Shown here piece after piece: positions 1-9,400 of a stretch of DNA of 64,000 nt. The DNA is taken from positions 62,001-126,000 of the forward strand of contig JAIYBC010000057.1 of the NCBI GenBank assembly GCA_027488845.1. The letters are read 5' to 3'. This DNA is from Verrucomicrobiales bacterium. Its GTDB lineage: Bacteria; Verrucomicrobiota; Verrucomicrobiia; Limisphaerales; UBA9464. Below the pieces are notes generated by a model. It saw only the letters and a program-made list of their open reading frames with translations. It made no database searches and was not told the DNA's origin. The position numbers were made by a program, and so were the translations under genes. Numbering within the stretch: the first letter of the stretch is position 1; the number at the start of each line of letters is the position of its first letter.

Positions 1-584
1 CCGACGGCAAACCACACCGGACGGTAGCCGGGGTTGCGTCGGGTCCAGAGCAGCCAGCCGAAGTAGGCCACGAGCACCGGGACGAAGCCCGGGGAGGTGT
101 CGCCGGCGGAGGCGCCGGCGACGACGAGGATGAGGTAGGTCCAGTCGATCCGGATCGTGGTGGTGATGTCGGGCCGGCGTTTCTGGAGGTACCAGGAGAA
201 GGTGGAGACCGGCAGCGTCTCGAGGCGTCCCCAGGCGGCGGCCAGGATCATCGGCGCGGTGCAGAGGGGGAACCACTGGGTGAGATGCCGGAAGGCCAAC
301 CCGGCGCGTTCGGCGGACGCGGGGTTCCTGCGGGAACCGGCCACGGCCGCGGCGAGCCCCAGGCCGTCCTCCGCCGAGGCCAGCAGGTACACCGTGCAGC
401 CGGCGAAGGCGACCACGCAGAGGTTCCAGAGGCGGTTCAGGTCGGTTTGGTCGAAGTTCCACCGGATCGACGAGAAGCGGCTGCCTTCGAGGGCGAGCGC
501 CAGGGGCAGCGCGATCCACCACAGCCCGGTTTGCCAGGCCCAAAGGAGGAGCGCCCCGCCGAGCAGCAACGGGGGAGTCCTCAT
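1..584 (-). CDS. Membrane protein, probable N-terminal part of a transglutaminase/DUF3488-type protein (partial)
   Basis: This frame is open from an ATG at 584 to the window edge, so only about 194 N-terminal residues are visible. It begins MRTPPLLLGGALLLWAWQTG and has several hydrophobic segments with Trp-rich interfacial stretches, as expected of a multi-pass membrane protein. Its start codon overlaps the stop codon of the DUF58 gene (ATGA), so the two are translationally coupled. In many bacteria the order MoxR ATPase, DUF58, DUF3488/transglutaminase is a conserved operon, and this frame sits exactly in the third position. The transglutaminase domain itself would lie outside the window, so the family call rests on context and hydrophobicity. 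Confidence 0.6.
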   Translation of the reverse strand, partial: MRTPPLLLGGALLLWAWQTGLWWIALPLALALEGSRFSSIRWNFDQTDLNRLWNLCVVAFAGCTVYLLASAEDGLGLAAAVAGSRRNPASAERAGLAFRHLTQWFPLCTAPMILAAAWGRLETLPVSTFSWYLQKRRPDITTTIRIDWTYLILVVAGASAGDTSPGFVPVLVAYFGWLLWTRRNPGYRPVWFAV

Positions 585-1930
585 GCCGAAGCGCCTCCGG
601 TGACGGCCCCGATCCGGCCGAGTTCCTCGCGGACACGTCCGCAGTGGAGGAGCGTGACCGCCGGCGCGAGTTCCGGATCGGTTCCGAGGTCGGGATCCTT
701 CTCGCCGGGACCGAGGACGAGGAAAACCCGGATCGGGATGCGGTCCCGCACGATCCGACGCACGAACTCCTTGCGCGGTGCGTCCCATTCGATGAGCACG
801 CAGACGATCCCGCTGAGTTCGCCGAGGTGTTCGAGCACCTTCTGGAAGAGGGTGTCCACCGGCCGGTCGAGGGTGAGCCCGACACCGGCGAGGATCTCGA
901 GCAGCGGTCCGCCGCCGCCGGGTCCGCGGTCGCTGGCGACGCGATAGGAACGGTCGCCGACGAACATCAGGTCGAGCAGGGAACCGTCCGGCCGTTCCTG
1001 GGCGGCGAAGGAGGCGGCGATGCTGACGGCCTCCTCGAAGGCCTCGGAGTTGTCGGGATCGCTGAAGGTGTCCAGCACCAGGGCGTGCCGGGTGAACTGC
1101 TCCTCCTGATATTCGCGGGTGATGGGCTGTCCGGTGCGGGCCCAGGCGCGCCAGTGGATCCGGCGGAGCGGGTCGCCGGGGCGGTAGTCGCGGAGGCCGA
1201 GGAACTCGTCGGAATCGCCGGGGCGTGTCGCGAGGGCGGCCCCGAGGGTCTGCGGATGCGGCGTGCCGGGCATCCGGATGGCCGGCACCGGATGTCGTCG
1301 GGGCAGGACCACCACGCGGTCCTGGAGCGGCAGGCGGATGACGGAACGCAGCAGGCCGAACGGGTCGGTCCGGGACAGCAGCAGTCCGTCGAGCCGCAGG
1401 ACGCCGCGGCGAAGCGGGGTCATCTCGACGGTGGCGGTGGCGGATTCCCCGGGGGCCAGCGTCGGAAGGGGGACGTTCGCGAAACGGGCGGCCCTGCCGA
1501 GCGGCCGGCTCCGTGAGACGCGGAAGTGGCCGGTGCGACGGGTGGGCTTCATGCGGGCCTTGAACTCGGCGAGGCCGAGCCGGGTGTCCGCCGGCAGCTC
1601 GATGAGTTCCAGTCCGGCGAGCCGGCGCCGGGAGTGGTTCTGCACGTGCACCGGATAGCGGACCGGTTCGCCGACCGAGACGCAGCGGGGCAGGGAACGG
1701 ATGGCGGAGAAGCGTCCACGGAAGAACGGCAGGCTGGCCACGGCGATGGTTCCCAACGCGGCCAGCATCAGTCCGACGCGGCTGCCGATCGACTGCTCCA
1801 GGCTGCTGCCGCCGCCGACCACCAGGCAGGCCAAGGCGAAGGCCGCCCAGCCTCCGGCCGTCACCCGGCGTCGGCTCCACTCGGCGAGCGCCGAGGTGGT
1901 GCGATATCCGCGGTGGAGCAGTCGGAACAT
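581..1930 (-). CDS. DUF58 domain protein
   Basis: 449 residues. Two hydrophobic segments near residues 25-75 anchor the protein in the membrane. The hallmark DUF58 block follows in the second half: LGLRDYRPGDPLRRIHWRAW, then a TREYQEE stretch, and a vWA-like fold with LVLDTFSDP. DUF58 proteins accompany MoxR AAA ATPases and are thought to act in assembly or maturation of other proteins; the exact substrate is not known. The gene lies 28 bp downstream of the MoxR gene and overlaps the next gene by ATGA, so the three form one minus-strand operon. The start at 1930 gives a plausible basic N-terminus before the first membrane segment. Confidence 0.9.
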   Translation of the reverse strand: MFRLLHRGYRTTSALAEWSRRRVTAGGWAAFALACLVVGGGSSLEQSIGSRVGLMLAALGTIAVASLPFFRGRFSAIRSLPRCVSVGEPVRYPVHVQNHSRRRLAGLELIELPADTRLGLAEFKARMKPTRRTGHFRVSRSRPLGRAARFANVPLPTLAPGESATATVEMTPLRRGVLRLDGLLLSRTDPFGLLRSVIRLPLQDRVVVLPRRHPVPAIRMPGTPHPQTLGAALATRPGDSDEFLGLRDYRPGDPLRRIHWRAWARTGQPITREYQEEQFTRHALVLDTFSDPDNSEAFEEAVSIAASFAAQERPDGSLLDLMFVGDRSYRVASDRGPGGGGPLLEILAGVGLTLDRPVDTLFQKVLEHLGELSGIVCVLIEWDAPRKEFVRRIVRDRIPIRVFLVLGPGEKDPDLGTDPELAPAVTLLHCGRVREELGRIGAVTGGASA

Positions 1931-1958
1931 GGCCGGGTTGGCGGAAGGGGTGCGCGGT

Positions 1959-2903
1959 TCAGGCCGGCACCGGGGTCTTGAGCAGCAGGTCCTCGACGGC
2001 CGAGGCCGCGGTGAGGCCGCCGAAGCGGGCCTGCGGATCGAGGCTCAACCGGTGGGCGATCACCGGGACGGCCAGTTCGAGGATGTGGTCCGGGGTGACG
2101 AAGTCCGATCCGTCGAGCAGCGCCAGGGCCTGGGCGCACTTCATCAGCGTGATGGACGCCCGCGGACTCGCCCCGAGCTGCACGCCGGGCATGTTGCGGG
2201 TTCCGGCGCAGAGGGTGACCAGATAGCGCTTCAGCTCGTCGCCGATTCGGACGCCGGCGGCCTGCCTCCGGGCGTCGAGCAGGTCCTGGACGGTGGCGCA
2301 GGGCGTGACCGATTCCAGCGGATGCCGGTGCTGCTGGGCGTCGAGCAGGGCCACCTCGTCGGCGAGGTCGAGGTATCCCAGGCGGAGCTGCACGGCGAAG
2401 CGGTCCATCTGGGCCTCCGGCAGCGGATACGTCCCGCGGAACTCCACCGGGTTCTGGGTGGCGATGACGAAGAAGAGTTCGGGAAGCGCGCGGGCGTTGC
2501 CATCCACGGTGACCTGCGACTCGGCCATCGCCTCCAGCAGGGCGGACTGGGTGCGCGGCGAGGCGCGGTTGATCTCGTCGGCGAGCAGCACCTCGGTGAA
2601 GACCGGACCGGGCAGGAACTGGAACTCCTGTTCCTTGGGGCGGAAGACGGAGAGTCCGAGGATGTCGGACGGAAGGAGGTCGGGTGTGAACTGGAGTCGG
2701 CGGAAACGCGCGTCGAGGGAACGGGCGAGGCACTTGGCGAGGGTGGTCTTGCCGGTGCCGGGATTGTCCTCGAGCAGGATGTGACCTCCCGAGCAGAGGG
2801 CGGCGAGCAGGTGTCGGAGGGGGCGATCGCCGCCGCGGACCACCCGGCGGAGGCTGGCGAAGACGGCGGTGAGGGTCTCCGGTCCGGGACGTTCGGCGCT
2901 CAT
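1959..2903 (-). CDS. MoxR-family AAA+ ATPase
   Basis: About 314 residues from the ATG at 2903 (MSAERPG); an upstream in-frame ATG at 2942 would add 13 residues of poor quality. The Walker A is GNPGTGKTT, the Walker B/sensor region is LLADEINRASPRTQSALLEAM-like, and sensor 1 is FFVIATQNPVEFRGTYPLPEAQ-like, all characteristic of MoxR. These ATPases work as chaperone-like partners of vWA or DUF58 proteins. It is the first gene of an operon with DUF58 and a membrane protein. Its upstream region carries the korB terminator, so the operon probably has its own promoter between 2904 and about 2970, although none stands out. Confidence 0.93.
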   Translation of the reverse strand: MSAERPGPETLTAVFASLRRVVRGGDRPLRHLLAALCSGGHILLEDNPGTGKTTLAKCLARSLDARFRRLQFTPDLLPSDILGLSVFRPKEQEFQFLPGPVFTEVLLADEINRASPRTQSALLEAMAESQVTVDGNARALPELFFVIATQNPVEFRGTYPLPEAQMDRFAVQLRLGYLDLADEVALLDAQQHRHPLESVTPCATVQDLLDARRQAAGVRIGDELKRYLVTLCAGTRNMPGVQLGASPRASITLMKCAQALALLDGSDFVTPDHILELAVPVIAHRLSLDPQARFGGLTAASAVEDLLLKTPVPA

Positions 2904-2971
2904 GCTGTGGGCGAACGGTGGCGTGCCGTGTCGGCGTTGCAAGCCGTCCCGGGCTTCCGGGTTCCGAACGG

Positions 2972-3000
2972 AAAAGGGCCCCGGCGGAGTGCCGGGGCCC
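2972..3000 (-). terminator. Rho-independent terminator of korAB
   Basis: A perfect 10-bp stem (GGGCCCCGGC, 5-base loop, GCCGGGGCCC) is followed on the minus strand by TTTTCC. It lies 30 bases past the korB stop and before the MoxR start, so it separates the two minus-strand operons. Confidence 0.85.
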
Positions 3001-3030
3001 TTCTGGAAGACGTCTGAGGCGGGCGGAGGC

Positions 3031-3987
3031 CTACTTCATCCGGTCGAAGTTCTTCTTCAGGATCTGCCACGGCTCGAGGCCGGCGTGCTTGCCCTGGAGG
3101 TCGGCGATGATCGCGGCCTCGTTCGCGTTCTTGGTCGGACGCGCGTTCTTGTAGAACACGCCGAACAGGCCGGGACGGAGATCCTCGGCGAGCTTGTAGG
3201 CGGCGTACTCGTCGGTGACGTCGTGGTCCGCCGGGACGAGGTCGAACTTGCCGCCCTTGCGCGGATTCGAGTTGTCGAAGGCGCCGGGGTAGAACTCGAC
3301 GCACTCGCTGAGGCACTGGATGAAGCTGAATCCGTCGTGGTCCATCGCGGCCTCCATGGTCTGGAGCACGTGGTTCGGATTCGTGTGCGAGGTGCGGGCC
3401 ACGAAGGTGGCGCCGGCCGAGATCGCCTGCTTCAGGGGATTGATCGGCCGATCCTTGGCGCCCCAGATGTCGGTCTTGGACTTGAAGCCGATCGGGGAGG
3501 TCGGGGAGGTCTGGTTCTTGGTGAGGCCGTAGACGCTGTTGTCCATGACCACGTAGGTCAGCTTCACGTTCTTGCGGGCGGTGTGCGTGAAGTGGTTGCC
3601 GCCGATCGAGAACGCGTCGCCGTCGCCGCCGAACACGAAGACGTGCAGGTCGGGGCGGTTCAGCGAGACGCCGGTGGCGAAAGGCAGGGCGCGTCCATGG
3701 ATGAAGTGCGCGCCATGGGCCTGGACGAAGTACGGGAAGCGGGAGGAGCAACCGATGCCGGCCACGGTGGTGACCTTCTCATGGTGCATCCTGCGCTTCT
3801 CGATCAGCTTGAAGTAGAGGGCGAGCACCGAGAAGTCGCCGCAGCCGGGGCACCACGTCGGGTGGTCGGCCGAGATCTCCTTCTTGGTGAGCGGCTTGCG
3901 GTCCGCCTCGGTCAGCGGGATGACCGGGGTGGTGTTCGTGTTGGCTCCCCGGGACGTGGGGAGGTTGAGGATGGCGATTTCGCTCAT
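3031..3987 (-). CDS. korB: 2-oxoacid:ferredoxin oxidoreductase, beta subunit
   Basis: 318 residues. This is the thiamine-diphosphate subunit of a 2-oxoacid:ferredoxin oxidoreductase, which decarboxylates a 2-oxo acid (2-oxoglutarate is most likely for this size class) to the acyl-CoA and reduces ferredoxin. Visible signatures are HPTWCPGCGDF near residue 42, GIGCSSRFPYF, and the ThDP/Mg motif GDGDAFSIGGNHF followed by DNSVYGLTKNQTSPTS. The single Cys pair near the N-terminus is typical of the KorB branch. It is 30 bp downstream of the alpha-subunit gene and ends at a strong terminator. Its presence implies low-potential electron carriers in this organism. Substrate specificity cannot be read from sequence alone. 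Confidence 0.93.
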   Translation of the reverse strand: MSEIAILNLPTSRGANTNTTPVIPLTEADRKPLTKKEISADHPTWCPGCGDFSVLALYFKLIEKRRMHHEKVTTVAGIGCSSRFPYFVQAHGAHFIHGRALPFATGVSLNRPDLHVFVFGGDGDAFSIGGNHFTHTARKNVKLTYVVMDNSVYGLTKNQTSPTSPIGFKSKTDIWGAKDRPINPLKQAISAGATFVARTSHTNPNHVLQTMEAAMDHDGFSFIQCLSECVEFYPGAFDNSNPRKGGKFDLVPADHDVTDEYAAYKLAEDLRPGLFGVFYKNARPTKNANEAAIIADLQGKHAGLEPWQILKKNFDRMK

Positions 3988-4017
3988 GGTCTGTGCGGCG
4001 GAGAATTGCGGTTCGGT

Positions 4018-5820
4018 TTACTTGGCCAGCTCGAGGGCGGCGTTGAGGATTTCCCGGACCTTCCAGGTCAGGCCGTCGACCTTGGTGATGCCACGGATCT
4101 TGGCGTCGGGGATCTGGCTCCGGATGAGGGCGCCCATCTGGCCGACGCCGGAGTAGCCGCCGTCGTTGAGCTCGACCACGAACACGTGGCGGAAGCCGGC
4201 GAAGAGGTCCGCGAGGCCGGGCGGAAGCGGATTGATGTAGCGGACGTGCAGCGCCGAGATGGCGTGACCCTGGGCGCGGCCCTGCTTGACGGCCTCCTGG
4301 ACGGGACCCTGGGAGGAACCCCAGCTGACCAGCAGGATCTGGCCTTCCGCGGGACCGTAGAACTTGGGCAGCGGGAACTCGCTGGCCAGCTTCTTCAGCT
4401 TGTTGCGCCGCTTGGCGATCATCTGCATGTGGGTCTTGCCGGAGCCCGTGGGATGGCCCATCTCGTCGTGCTCGAGGCCGGTGACCACGGGGTACTTGCC
4501 GCTCGCGACCCGGGTGCCCGGGGCGATGTGCCGGGTGACGCCGTCCGGGGCGGACAGGTCGTAGGGCTTGTGGTCGGTGACCGCGGTGAGGTCGGGGGAG
4601 ATGTCCTGGACCAGCGCCTTGAGGTCGGGTTCCTTGAACGCCTCGATGCGGGTCGCGATGCCCTGGTCGGAGAGGATGAACACCGGGGTGCTGTACTTGC
4701 GGGCGATGTTCACGGCCTCGATCGCGGTGTAGAAGCAGTCCTCGACGTTCGCCGGGGCGATCACCACGCGGGGGCAGTCGCCGTGGCCGCCATGGACGGC
4801 GATGTTGATGTCCGACTGCTCGATGTTGGTCGGCATGCCGGTGGAGGGGCCGCCGCGCATGACGTCGACCACGATCAGGGGCATCTCCGCCATCACCGCC
4901 CAGCCGATGGCCTCGGTCTTGAGGGCGATGCCGGGACCGGAGGAGCCGGTGACCGCCACGCCGCCGGACCAGCTGGCGCCGATGGCCATGGAGACGGAGG
5001 CGATCTCGTCCTCGCACTGCTGGAACTGGCCGCCGTACTTGGGCAGTTCGCGGCGGAGGAGCTCCATGATGTCGGACCACGGGGTGATCGGGTAGCCGGC
5101 GCCGAACCGGACGCCCGCGGCGATCAGGCCGTAGGCGAGGGCTTCGTTGCCGCTCATGACCACCTGGGCCTGGCCGACGTTCTCACCCGGCTGGAACTGG
5201 AACAGCTCCGGCGCGGTGGCGAGGGTGTAGTTGTAGCCGTAGTTGAAGGCGTTCAACGCCGTCTCGAGGATCTTCGGGTCCTTGCCGGTGAAGCGCTCGG
5301 TCAGCAGCTTGTGCAGCTTGGGCACGTTGAGGTCGAACATCTTGGCCAGCAGGCCGAGGGCGAAGACGTTTTTGCCCTTGTCGCGGCCGGTGCCGCCGAT
5401 GGCCTCGATGGTCAACGAGGAGATCGGAACCCCCACGTGACGGTACTTGGTCAGGTTCTCGGCCGGGATGTCCTCGGCCTTCAGGTGGTCCGAGTCGTAG
5501 AGGACGATGCCGCCCTTCTTCAGGGATCCGAGGTGGGCGAGGTAGCTGTGGTCGTAGAAGGCCAGCAGCAGGTCGGCCTCGTCGCCGGAGGAGAGGACCT
5601 CCCCGGATCCGATGCGGACCTGGAAGATCGAGGGACCGCCCGAGATGGTGGACGGGATGGTCATGAAGGTCATGACCTCCTGCTCGGAACGGCCCGCCAG
5701 GCGGGCGAGGAAACCGCCGATGGCCTGGATGCCGTCCTGGGAATTTCCGGCGATACGAATCACCGCCTCGGAGATCTTCGAGATCTGGGGCGATGAGCTG
5801 GGTGTGGCTGCTGTGCTCAT
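4018..5820 (-). CDS. korA: 2-oxoacid:ferredoxin oxidoreductase, fused gamma-alpha subunit
   Basis: 600 residues. The N-terminal third is the gamma domain (GIQAIGGFLARLAG, then VLSSGDEADLLLAFYD); the rest is the alpha subunit, with NEALAYGLIAAGVRFGAGYP and ITPWSDIMELL near residues 215-250 and RGGPSTGMPTNIEQSDINIA further on. This domain order marks the two-subunit KorAB type, not the four-subunit POR type. It is the first gene of the korAB operon. A sigma70-like promoter with an A/T-rich upstream element lies at 5905-5932, and the leader holds a long hairpin. There is no clear Shine-Dalgarno sequence before the ATG. Length and motifs look intact. Confidence 0.93.
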   Translation of the reverse strand: MSTAATPSSSPQISKISEAVIRIAGNSQDGIQAIGGFLARLAGRSEQEVMTFMTIPSTISGGPSIFQVRIGSGEVLSSGDEADLLLAFYDHSYLAHLGSLKKGGIVLYDSDHLKAEDIPAENLTKYRHVGVPISSLTIEAIGGTGRDKGKNVFALGLLAKMFDLNVPKLHKLLTERFTGKDPKILETALNAFNYGYNYTLATAPELFQFQPGENVGQAQVVMSGNEALAYGLIAAGVRFGAGYPITPWSDIMELLRRELPKYGGQFQQCEDEIASVSMAIGASWSGGVAVTGSSGPGIALKTEAIGWAVMAEMPLIVVDVMRGGPSTGMPTNIEQSDINIAVHGGHGDCPRVVIAPANVEDCFYTAIEAVNIARKYSTPVFILSDQGIATRIEAFKEPDLKALVQDISPDLTAVTDHKPYDLSAPDGVTRHIAPGTRVASGKYPVVTGLEHDEMGHPTGSGKTHMQMIAKRRNKLKKLASEFPLPKFYGPAEGQILLVSWGSSQGPVQEAVKQGRAQGHAISALHVRYINPLPPGLADLFAGFRHVFVVELNDGGYSGVGQMGALIRSQIPDAKIRGITKVDGLTWKVREILNAALELAK

Positions 5821-5847
5821 TTGAAAAATCGTCTTATGCCGCTGAAA

Positions 5848-5890
5848 AACCCGCGGGCGGAAGATTAAGCCATCTTCTGCGGCGCGGGTT
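5848..5890 (-). promoter_or_regulatory. Long hairpin in the korA leader
   Basis: An inverted repeat has outer arms AACCCGCG (5848-5855) and CGCGGGTT (5883-5890) and inner arms AAGAT and ATCTT around TAAGCC, with an imperfect middle. It lies between the proposed promoter and the korA start, 28 bases from the ATG, so it would be transcribed into the leader. There is no U-tract, so it is unlikely to be a terminator. It could affect mRNA stability or translation. Confidence 0.5.
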
Positions 5891-5904
5891 GCAGGTCGCG
5901 TGAC

Positions 5905-5932
5905 ATCCTAGATTGGACCCGTTGTGGGTCAA
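5905..5932 (-). promoter_or_regulatory. Candidate sigma70-type promoter of korAB
   Basis: On the minus strand TTGACC (5927-5932) and TAGGAT (5905-5910) are separated by 16 bp. Immediately upstream, 5941-5963 is strikingly A/T-rich for this genome (ATCATCAATATATCTTAAAA), in the place of an UP element. The korA start is about 85 bases downstream. Confidence 0.55.
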
Positions 5933-6206
5933 GCGACCTGAATCATCAATATATCTTAAAATACGGGGCTTTTGCATTAGTTCACTCCGACCGAAAGCTC
6001 CTCAACGCCGCCGTCGGATCGGCTTTCCGGGCCGAATGGGCGTCGGCCAGGGATGGACCACGGCGACCGGAAAACCCGAAGTCGAGCGTCCCCGGGCCGA
6101 TCCGGAACACACCGGAACTGGTGCCGACCCAACGCGGATTGCGTCACGTTCCCGTCGCATTGGAATTCCAATGGCGCCCATTCGACGAATGTCTAACGTT
6201 TCGTTC

Positions 6207-6449
6207 ATGTCGGAGAACCTCTTTTCCGTGATCCGGACCGCGAGAACCGCCATCGAGGCCGACCTCTGCGTCATGGCCTTGAGGAACGCGGGCTTCCACC
6301 CGTTGGATCTCGACACCGCCGGACACTTCTCCATCGGCGGGGCGGACATCGCCTTTAAGGTTCGTGTTCCGACGGTGGAGTTGGAGTCGGCCCGGGCCTT
6401 CCTTTCCGACCTTGAGGAGGCGGATCCTCAGGGCATGCCGACGCCCTGA
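6207..6449 (+). CDS. DUF2007-family small protein
   Basis: 80 residues from the ATG at 6207 (MSENLFSVIRTARTAIEADL); ATGs at 6189 and 6171 in the same frame are alternatives. The pattern of an N-terminal strand, a helix with EADLCVMALRNAGFHPLDLD, then a strand of the type IAFKVRVP and a final helix VELESARAFLSDLEEA fits the DUF2007 fold, annotated as a putative signal-transducing domain. The fold is related to PII-like ferredoxin-like domains, but no biochemical role is established. It is a single gene between the divergent korAB promoter and the convergent helicase gene. The family call is by pattern and is moderately sure. Confidence 0.7.
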   Translation: MSENLFSVIRTARTAIEADLCVMALRNAGFHPLDLDTAGHFSIGGADIAFKVRVPTVELESARAFLSDLEEADPQGMPTP

Positions 6450-6490
6450 GGTCGGATCACGACCCGGAGGCCACTCGTCCCCTGTGTGGA

Positions 6491-9400
6491 TCAGCTCAGG
6501 AGGTCGCGGATCTCCTCCCAGCTCAACGCCTCGGTGAACGCCTCTTCGCCGGTCAGGGTGGAGGCGATGACGTCCCGCTTCTTCCGCTGCAGGGCGAGGA
6601 TCTTCTCCTCCACGGTACCGCGGGTGATGAGCTTGTAGCTGGTCACCACCCGTGTCTGGCCGATCCGGTGCGCGCGGTCGGTGGCCTGGTCCTCGACCGC
6701 CGGGTTCCACCAGGGATCGAAGTGCACCACGGTGTCGGCGCCGGTCAGGTTGAGGCCCACGCCGCCGGCCTTCAGCGAGATCAGGAACACGGGTGGCCCC
6801 GAGGCCTCCTGGAAGCGTCGCACCTCGCCGGCGCGGTCCACGGTGGAGCCGTCCAGGTAACAGTGGCCGACTTCCCGTCGGTCCAACTCCTCCCGCAGCA
6901 ACGAGAGCATCCGGGTGAACTGGCTGAACACGAGCACCCGGTGTCCGCCGTCCAGGATCTCGTCGAGCAGTTCGCCGAAGAGCTGGAACTTGCCCGATTC
7001 CTCGGGGTCCTTCTCTGGAGGGGCGTCCTTCGCCTCCAGCAGACGCAGGTCGCAGCAGACCTGCCGCAGGCGCAGGAGCGCGGTCAGGACCACCATCCGG
7101 CTCTTGGCGAGCCCCTGCGCGCCGACCGCGTCGTCCACCTGCTTCCGGGTCGCGGAGAGGACCTGTGCGTACACGCCCGCCTGGGCCGGGGTGAGTTCGC
7201 AGTACGAGACGTGCTCGAGCCGGGCCGGCAGTTCCGGGGCGACATCCCGCTTCAGGCGTCGCAGGAGGAAGGGCCGGATGCGTCGCCCGAGACGGGCCAT
7301 CGACGCCTTGTCGCGTTCCTTGGTGATGGGGATCTCGTAGCGGTCCCGGAAGTCGTCCGCGCTGCCGAGATATCCCGGCATCAGGAAGTCGAACAGGCTC
7401 CACAGGTCGAGGACCGAGTTCTCGAGCGGGGTTCCGCTGAGGATGAGGCGGTGGTCGGACCGGATGGACTTCACCGCCTTCGCGTTGCGGGTGTCGCGGT
7501 TCTTGATGTGTTGGGCCTCGTCGAGGATGACCGTGTCGAAGGCGACCCCGCGGTACTCCTCGGCGTCGCGGCGGACGAGGGCGTAGCTGGTGAGGACGAG
7601 GTCGTGATCCAGGATCCGAGGGAAGTCCTTCCGTCGTTGGGGACCGGAAAGGACCAGCACGCGGAGCGCGGGGGTGAAACGCGCCGCCTCGGCGGCCCAG
7701 TTGGTGACGAGCGAGGTGGGGCAGACGACGAGGGCGGGCCTTCCGGGGCCGCTGCTTCCTTGGCGCAGGGATTGGAGATGGGCGAGAACCTGGAGCGTCT
7801 TCCCCAGGCCCATCTCGTCCGCCAGCACGCCGCCGAAGCCGTTTTCGCGGAGGAAACGCATCCAGGCGACGCCGTGCTTCTGGTAGGGGCGCAGCACGGA
7901 GTCCAGCGGACCGAGCGGAGGGCAGGTGAGTTCGGCCGTGCCGGACTGCTGGGAAACCCGCGAACGCCAGGCGGCCGGCGCCTGCAGCTCTTGGCCCTGT
8001 TCCCGCAACGCGCCGTCGAGGAAGCCCGCCTGCGCGGCGTCGATCCGGTAGCGTCCGTCGCGTTGGTCGGGAGCGCAGTCCAGAAGCACTTCCTGCAGCT
8101 CTTCCACCGCCCCGGTGTCGAGCACGATGGCCTTGCCCGAACGCGTCCGGCCCGAGCCTCCGCCCTGGACGAGCCTCTGGATGTCGGCGGCGGAGAAGCG
8201 TTCTCCGTCCTGGGATTCGTAGGAGATCTCGAGGTCGAACCAACGTTCGCCGCCTCCGGGTGCGATCCGGAACTTCGGGGTCACTCGGTCCAGGTTCTTC
8301 CGGGTGCTGAACTCGAGGCGTTCCTCCAGCGTGACGGTCCATTCGCGCTCCAGCCTCGGATGGACCCGTGCGAAGTAGGCCAGCACCCGGTCCTGTCCCA
8401 TCAGCGTCCAGCGGCCCTGGCCGTCGGGTCCGGAGAATCCCGCCCCGCGGAGCCGTTGGAAGGCACCGTGTTCGGCCGCCAGGTCGCGGGTCGAGTAGCG
8501 TCGGATGTCGGCGGGTTCCGGCAGCCACGAGGCCTCGTCCTTCGCCGTGACGCCCACGGTCATGATCCTGGGGCCATAGGCGCATTGGAGCGTCGCCGTC
8601 AGCTGCGCAAGGCCCCCGGTCAACTGCAGGAGGAAGCGCGGTGGGGCGGGTTCCAGGCGGAAGTCGCGCGGATCGAAGTCCGCGTCGGGCCCGCCCCCGG
8701 CCGCGAGGGCCGCCCAATCCTGCAGCAGGAAGCCCGGAACCTTCACCCGGGGTATCCGCACCGGTTTCTGGAGCACCTCACGGAAGGCGGGCGGGATCGC
8801 CAGCGGTTGGAGGCGGTCGTCCCGAAGGATCCAGGTCCGGTCGGGCGCGAGAAAAAGGGCGGCTCCTGCGGGCGCCGGAGGCATCGAAAGCAGGATCTGC
8901 CCGTCCGCTTCCAGCCTGGCCCGGATCGGAAGGCCGGCCGGCGTGGCTTCGATCGCCAGGGCGCGACCTCGTCCGAGGGTCAGTCTCGGGTGCCCTGCCA
9001 TCGCCTCGAACAATGGGGAAAGCGTCGCCGCATCCAGTTGGACCATCCCGGGCGTGTCGCCGCCGGCGGCGAGTTCGGCCGCATCCAGGAGTCGTCCATC
9101 CTCCGGAGAGAGACGGAATGCACCGGCACGGACCAGCGAGTTCAACGGAACCCGTCCCTGTCGGGTCCTGCCCTCGAACACCAGCATCAGACGCCCCCGG
9201 ACCAGGCCCTCGGCAAGGTTGGGCGGGAAGATCACCGAGATCTCCAGCGGTTCACCGGAGTCGGAGCGGCGCAGGCGGATCGGATCCTTCGTCGGCGCTG
9301 CCGGACGGCTTGGGGTCGGGTTTCCAGGTGGTGTCGGAGTCCGGGCGGATGCGGGTGCCGCGGCGGGCTTCAGGTGATGCAGCCCGACGGCTATCGAGTG

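Noticed and set aside
2869-5796. Long open frame on the plus strand opposite korAB (975 codons)
   Set aside because: It is an antisense shadow in GC-rich sequence; korAB on the other strand has full family motifs, and this frame has low-complexity Asp/Gly/Val composition without domains.
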